From Caulobacter sp. 73W (GTDB lineage: Bacteria > Pseudomonadota > Alphaproteobacteria > Caulobacterales > Caulobacteraceae), in NCBI RefSeq assembly GCF_041021955.1, contig NZ_CP158375.1, positions 744,001-808,000 on the forward strand: DNA of 64,000 nucleotides, read 5' to 3'. Below are positions 62,814-64,000 of this stretch, piece after piece. The position numbers and the translations under genes are program-made. Position 1 is the stretch's first letter; every line of letters begins with the position of its first letter. The notes beneath the pieces are model-generated. The model saw only the letters and a list, made by a program, of their open reading frames with translations. It made no database searches and had not been told where the DNA came from.

Positions 62814-63794
62814 ATGAAGCGTGTTGGCCTGATGATCGCGGCCCTGGCCGTCCTGGCCCTGGCGGCCTGCTCGCCGAAATCCGACGCGCCGGCGGACGGC
62901 CGCACCGCCATCCGCTTCGCCACCGACTGGAAGGCCCAGGCCGAACAGGGCGGCTTCTATCAGGCCCTGGCCACGGGCGAGTACGCCAAGCGCGGCCTGG
63001 ACGTGACCATCATCCAGGGCGGCCCAGGCGTGAACGTGCCCCAGCTGGTCGCCGCCGGCGCGGTCGAGATGGGCATGGGCTCCAACAGCTTCATCGTCCT
63101 GAACCTGGCGCAGGAGAAGGCCCCGGTGAAAGCCGTCGCCGCCTTCATGCAGAAGGACCCCCAGGTGCTGATCGCCCACCCGGACCAGGGGCTGAACAGC
63201 CTGGCCGACCTCAAGGGCCGCCCCACCCTTTTGTCCGACGCCTCGACCACCGCCTTCTGGGTCTGGCTGCGCGCCAAGTACGGCTACACCGACGAGCAGG
63301 TGCGCAAGTACAACTTCAACTCCGCCCCGTTCCTGGCCGACAAGCGCGTGGTCCAGCAGGGCTACCTGACCAGCGAGCCCTATACGATCAAGAAGGTCGC
63401 CGGCTTCGACCCGCAGGTCTTCTTGCTGGCTGACGAAGGCTTCCCCGGCTACGCGGCCATGGTCCTGGCCCCCGACAGCCTGATCGCCAGGAACCCGCAG
63501 GCCGTGAAGGCCTTCAACGACGCCTCGGCCGCCGGCTGGCGCTCCTACCTGTTCGGCGACGCGGCCCCGGGCGACGCCCTGATCATCAAGGACAATCCCG
63601 AGATCACCCCCGACATCCTGCAACAGGCCCGCGCCAAGATGCGGGCCTACGCCATCGTCGGCGAACCCATCGGCGCCATGACCGACGAACGCTGGAAGAC
63701 CTTCTTCGACGTCGCGGCCAGCCAGGGAGTCTATGCCAAGGACCTGAACTACAAGGCGGCGTACACGCTGGATTTGCTGCCGGGGGTGAAGTGA
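62814..63794 (+). CDS. ABC transporter substrate-binding lipoprotein (NMT1/ThiY-SsuA family)
   Basis: A 326-residue solute-binding protein. The signal peptide ends in the lipobox LAAC (MIAALAVLALAAC). The mature domain begins IRFATDWKAQAEQGGFYQAL and has the GGPGVNVPQLVAAGAVEMGM segment of the NMT1/THI5-like family, whose members bind pyrimidine, riboflavin, nitrate or sulfonate ligands. W-x-x-Q-A-E-x-G-G-x-Y leans toward the thiamine-precursor or riboflavin type. ATG 62814 is preceded by GGGAGGGG. An ABC ATPase gene begins 149 bases downstream. Confidence 0.88.
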   Translation: MKRVGLMIAALAVLALAACSPKSDAPADGRTAIRFATDWKAQAEQGGFYQALATGEYAKRGLDVTIIQGGPGVNVPQLVAAGAVEMGMGSNSFIVLNLAQEKAPVKAVAAFMQKDPQVLIAHPDQGLNSLADLKGRPTLLSDASTTAFWVWLRAKYGYTDEQVRKYNFNSAPFLADKRVVQQGYLTSEPYTIKKVAGFDPQVFLLADEGFPGYAAMVLAPDSLIARNPQAVKAFNDASAAGWRSYLFGDAAPGDALIIKDNPEITPDILQQARAKMRAYAIVGEPIGAMTDERWKTFFDVAASQGVYAKDLNYKAAYTLDLLPGVK

Positions 63795-63815
63795 GGGGGA
63801 AGCCCGCCGCGCGTC

Positions 63816-63941
63816 CCCTCGCCCCCTTAGGGGGAGAGGGTAAGGGTGAGGGGGCCGCTGAGCCTCAGCCCGCGAATGGCGTTCAAACCCTGTCGCCGAA
63901 AGCCCCTCACCCTACCCTCTCCCCGCAAGCGGGGAGAGGTG
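63816..63941. repeat. intergenic palindromic repeat, family A
   Basis: CCCCTCGCCCCCTTAGGGGG with AGAGGGTAAGGGTGAGGGG on the left; CCCCTCACCCTACCCTCTCC with CCGCAAGCGGGGAGAGG on the right. Its last bases, GGGGAGAGGTGA, directly precede ATG 63943. Confidence 0.8.
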
Positions 63942-63942
63942 A

Positions 63943-64000
63943 ATGACCGCGCACATGATCGCTTCGCTCGCCCAGGTCGAAGTCGACTACCCCAAGCGCG
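63943..64000 (+). CDS. ABC transporter ATP-binding protein, N-terminus (cut by window edge)
   Basis: ATG 63943 begins MTAHMIASLAQVEVDYPKR, the first 19 residues. The V-x-V-x-Y-x-K pattern is the usual first strand of an importer ATPase, and the position after a substrate-binding gene agrees. Its ribosome binding site, GGGGAGAGG, is the end of the preceding repeat. The domain itself is outside the window, so the call rests on context. Confidence 0.6.
   Translation, partial: MTAHMIASLAQVEVDYPKR

Overview
The window is high-GC DNA packed with genes on both strands. Its gene content points to an alphaproteobacterium of the Caulobacteraceae (Caulobacter/Phenylobacterium type). The main evidence is a PleC-type cell-cycle histidine kinase directly downstream of pepN, an alphaproteobacterial ccmI-ccmE-ccmF-ccmH / degP / two-component / glnE block, and debris of a rhodobacterial-type gene transfer agent (GTA). 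Most intergenic spaces hold paired palindromic repeats. I saw no rRNA, tRNA, CRISPR array, transposase or integrase, so this looks like core chromosome rather than an island.

Layout. 0-4 kb: an acyl-CoA dehydrogenase pair (the second cut by the window edge), a succinate-semialdehyde-type dehydrogenase and a PemK/AbrB toxin-antitoxin pair. 4-10.5 kb: pepN, pleC and an alternative oxidase. 10.8-18.3 kb: a membrane protein, an M13 peptidase, an isochorismatase-like hydrolase with a divergent Lrp regulator, an M56/BlaI pair and a MarR regulator. Seven apparent frameshifts fall between 11.7 and 17.7 kb. 18.3-30 kb is accessory metabolism: a serine hydrolase, a sugar-acid MFS transporter, LysR plus a YahK-like alcohol dehydrogenase, a DUF1624 membrane protein, a TonB receptor, and LysR/DUF4242/di-iron protein. 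30-45 kb is housekeeping: glnE, a two-component pair, degP, the cytochrome c maturation operon, a lineage protein, and a second two-component pair with a PepSY protein. 45-49 kb: a DnaJ-family co-chaperone, DUF1993, a broken GTA remnant, DUF805, YcgN and DUF5808. 49-57 kb: a bifunctional penicillin-binding protein, an alpha/beta hydrolase, an ABC-F ATPase and a GntR-controlled ABC exporter operon. 57-64 kb: a second M56/BlaI pair, a secreted protein, a MASE1 hybrid kinase, and the start of an NMT1-type ABC importer.

Regulation. Several regulators lie beside clean inverted repeats that I read as their operators: AbrB (3967), MarR (18284), LysR (22170 and 28595), GntR (54275) and BlaI (16910 and 59047). 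A dyad also overlaps the TonB receptor start region (24713).

Most notable: a deleted GTA cluster collapsed to about 0.55 kb at 46.95-47.5 kb; the paired palindromic repeats, some of which appear to supply the ribosome binding site of the next gene; the LysR-DUF4242-di-iron locus; the 668-base leader before the hybrid kinase with two DnaA-box-like sites and a 14-codon ORF; and the frameshift cluster.
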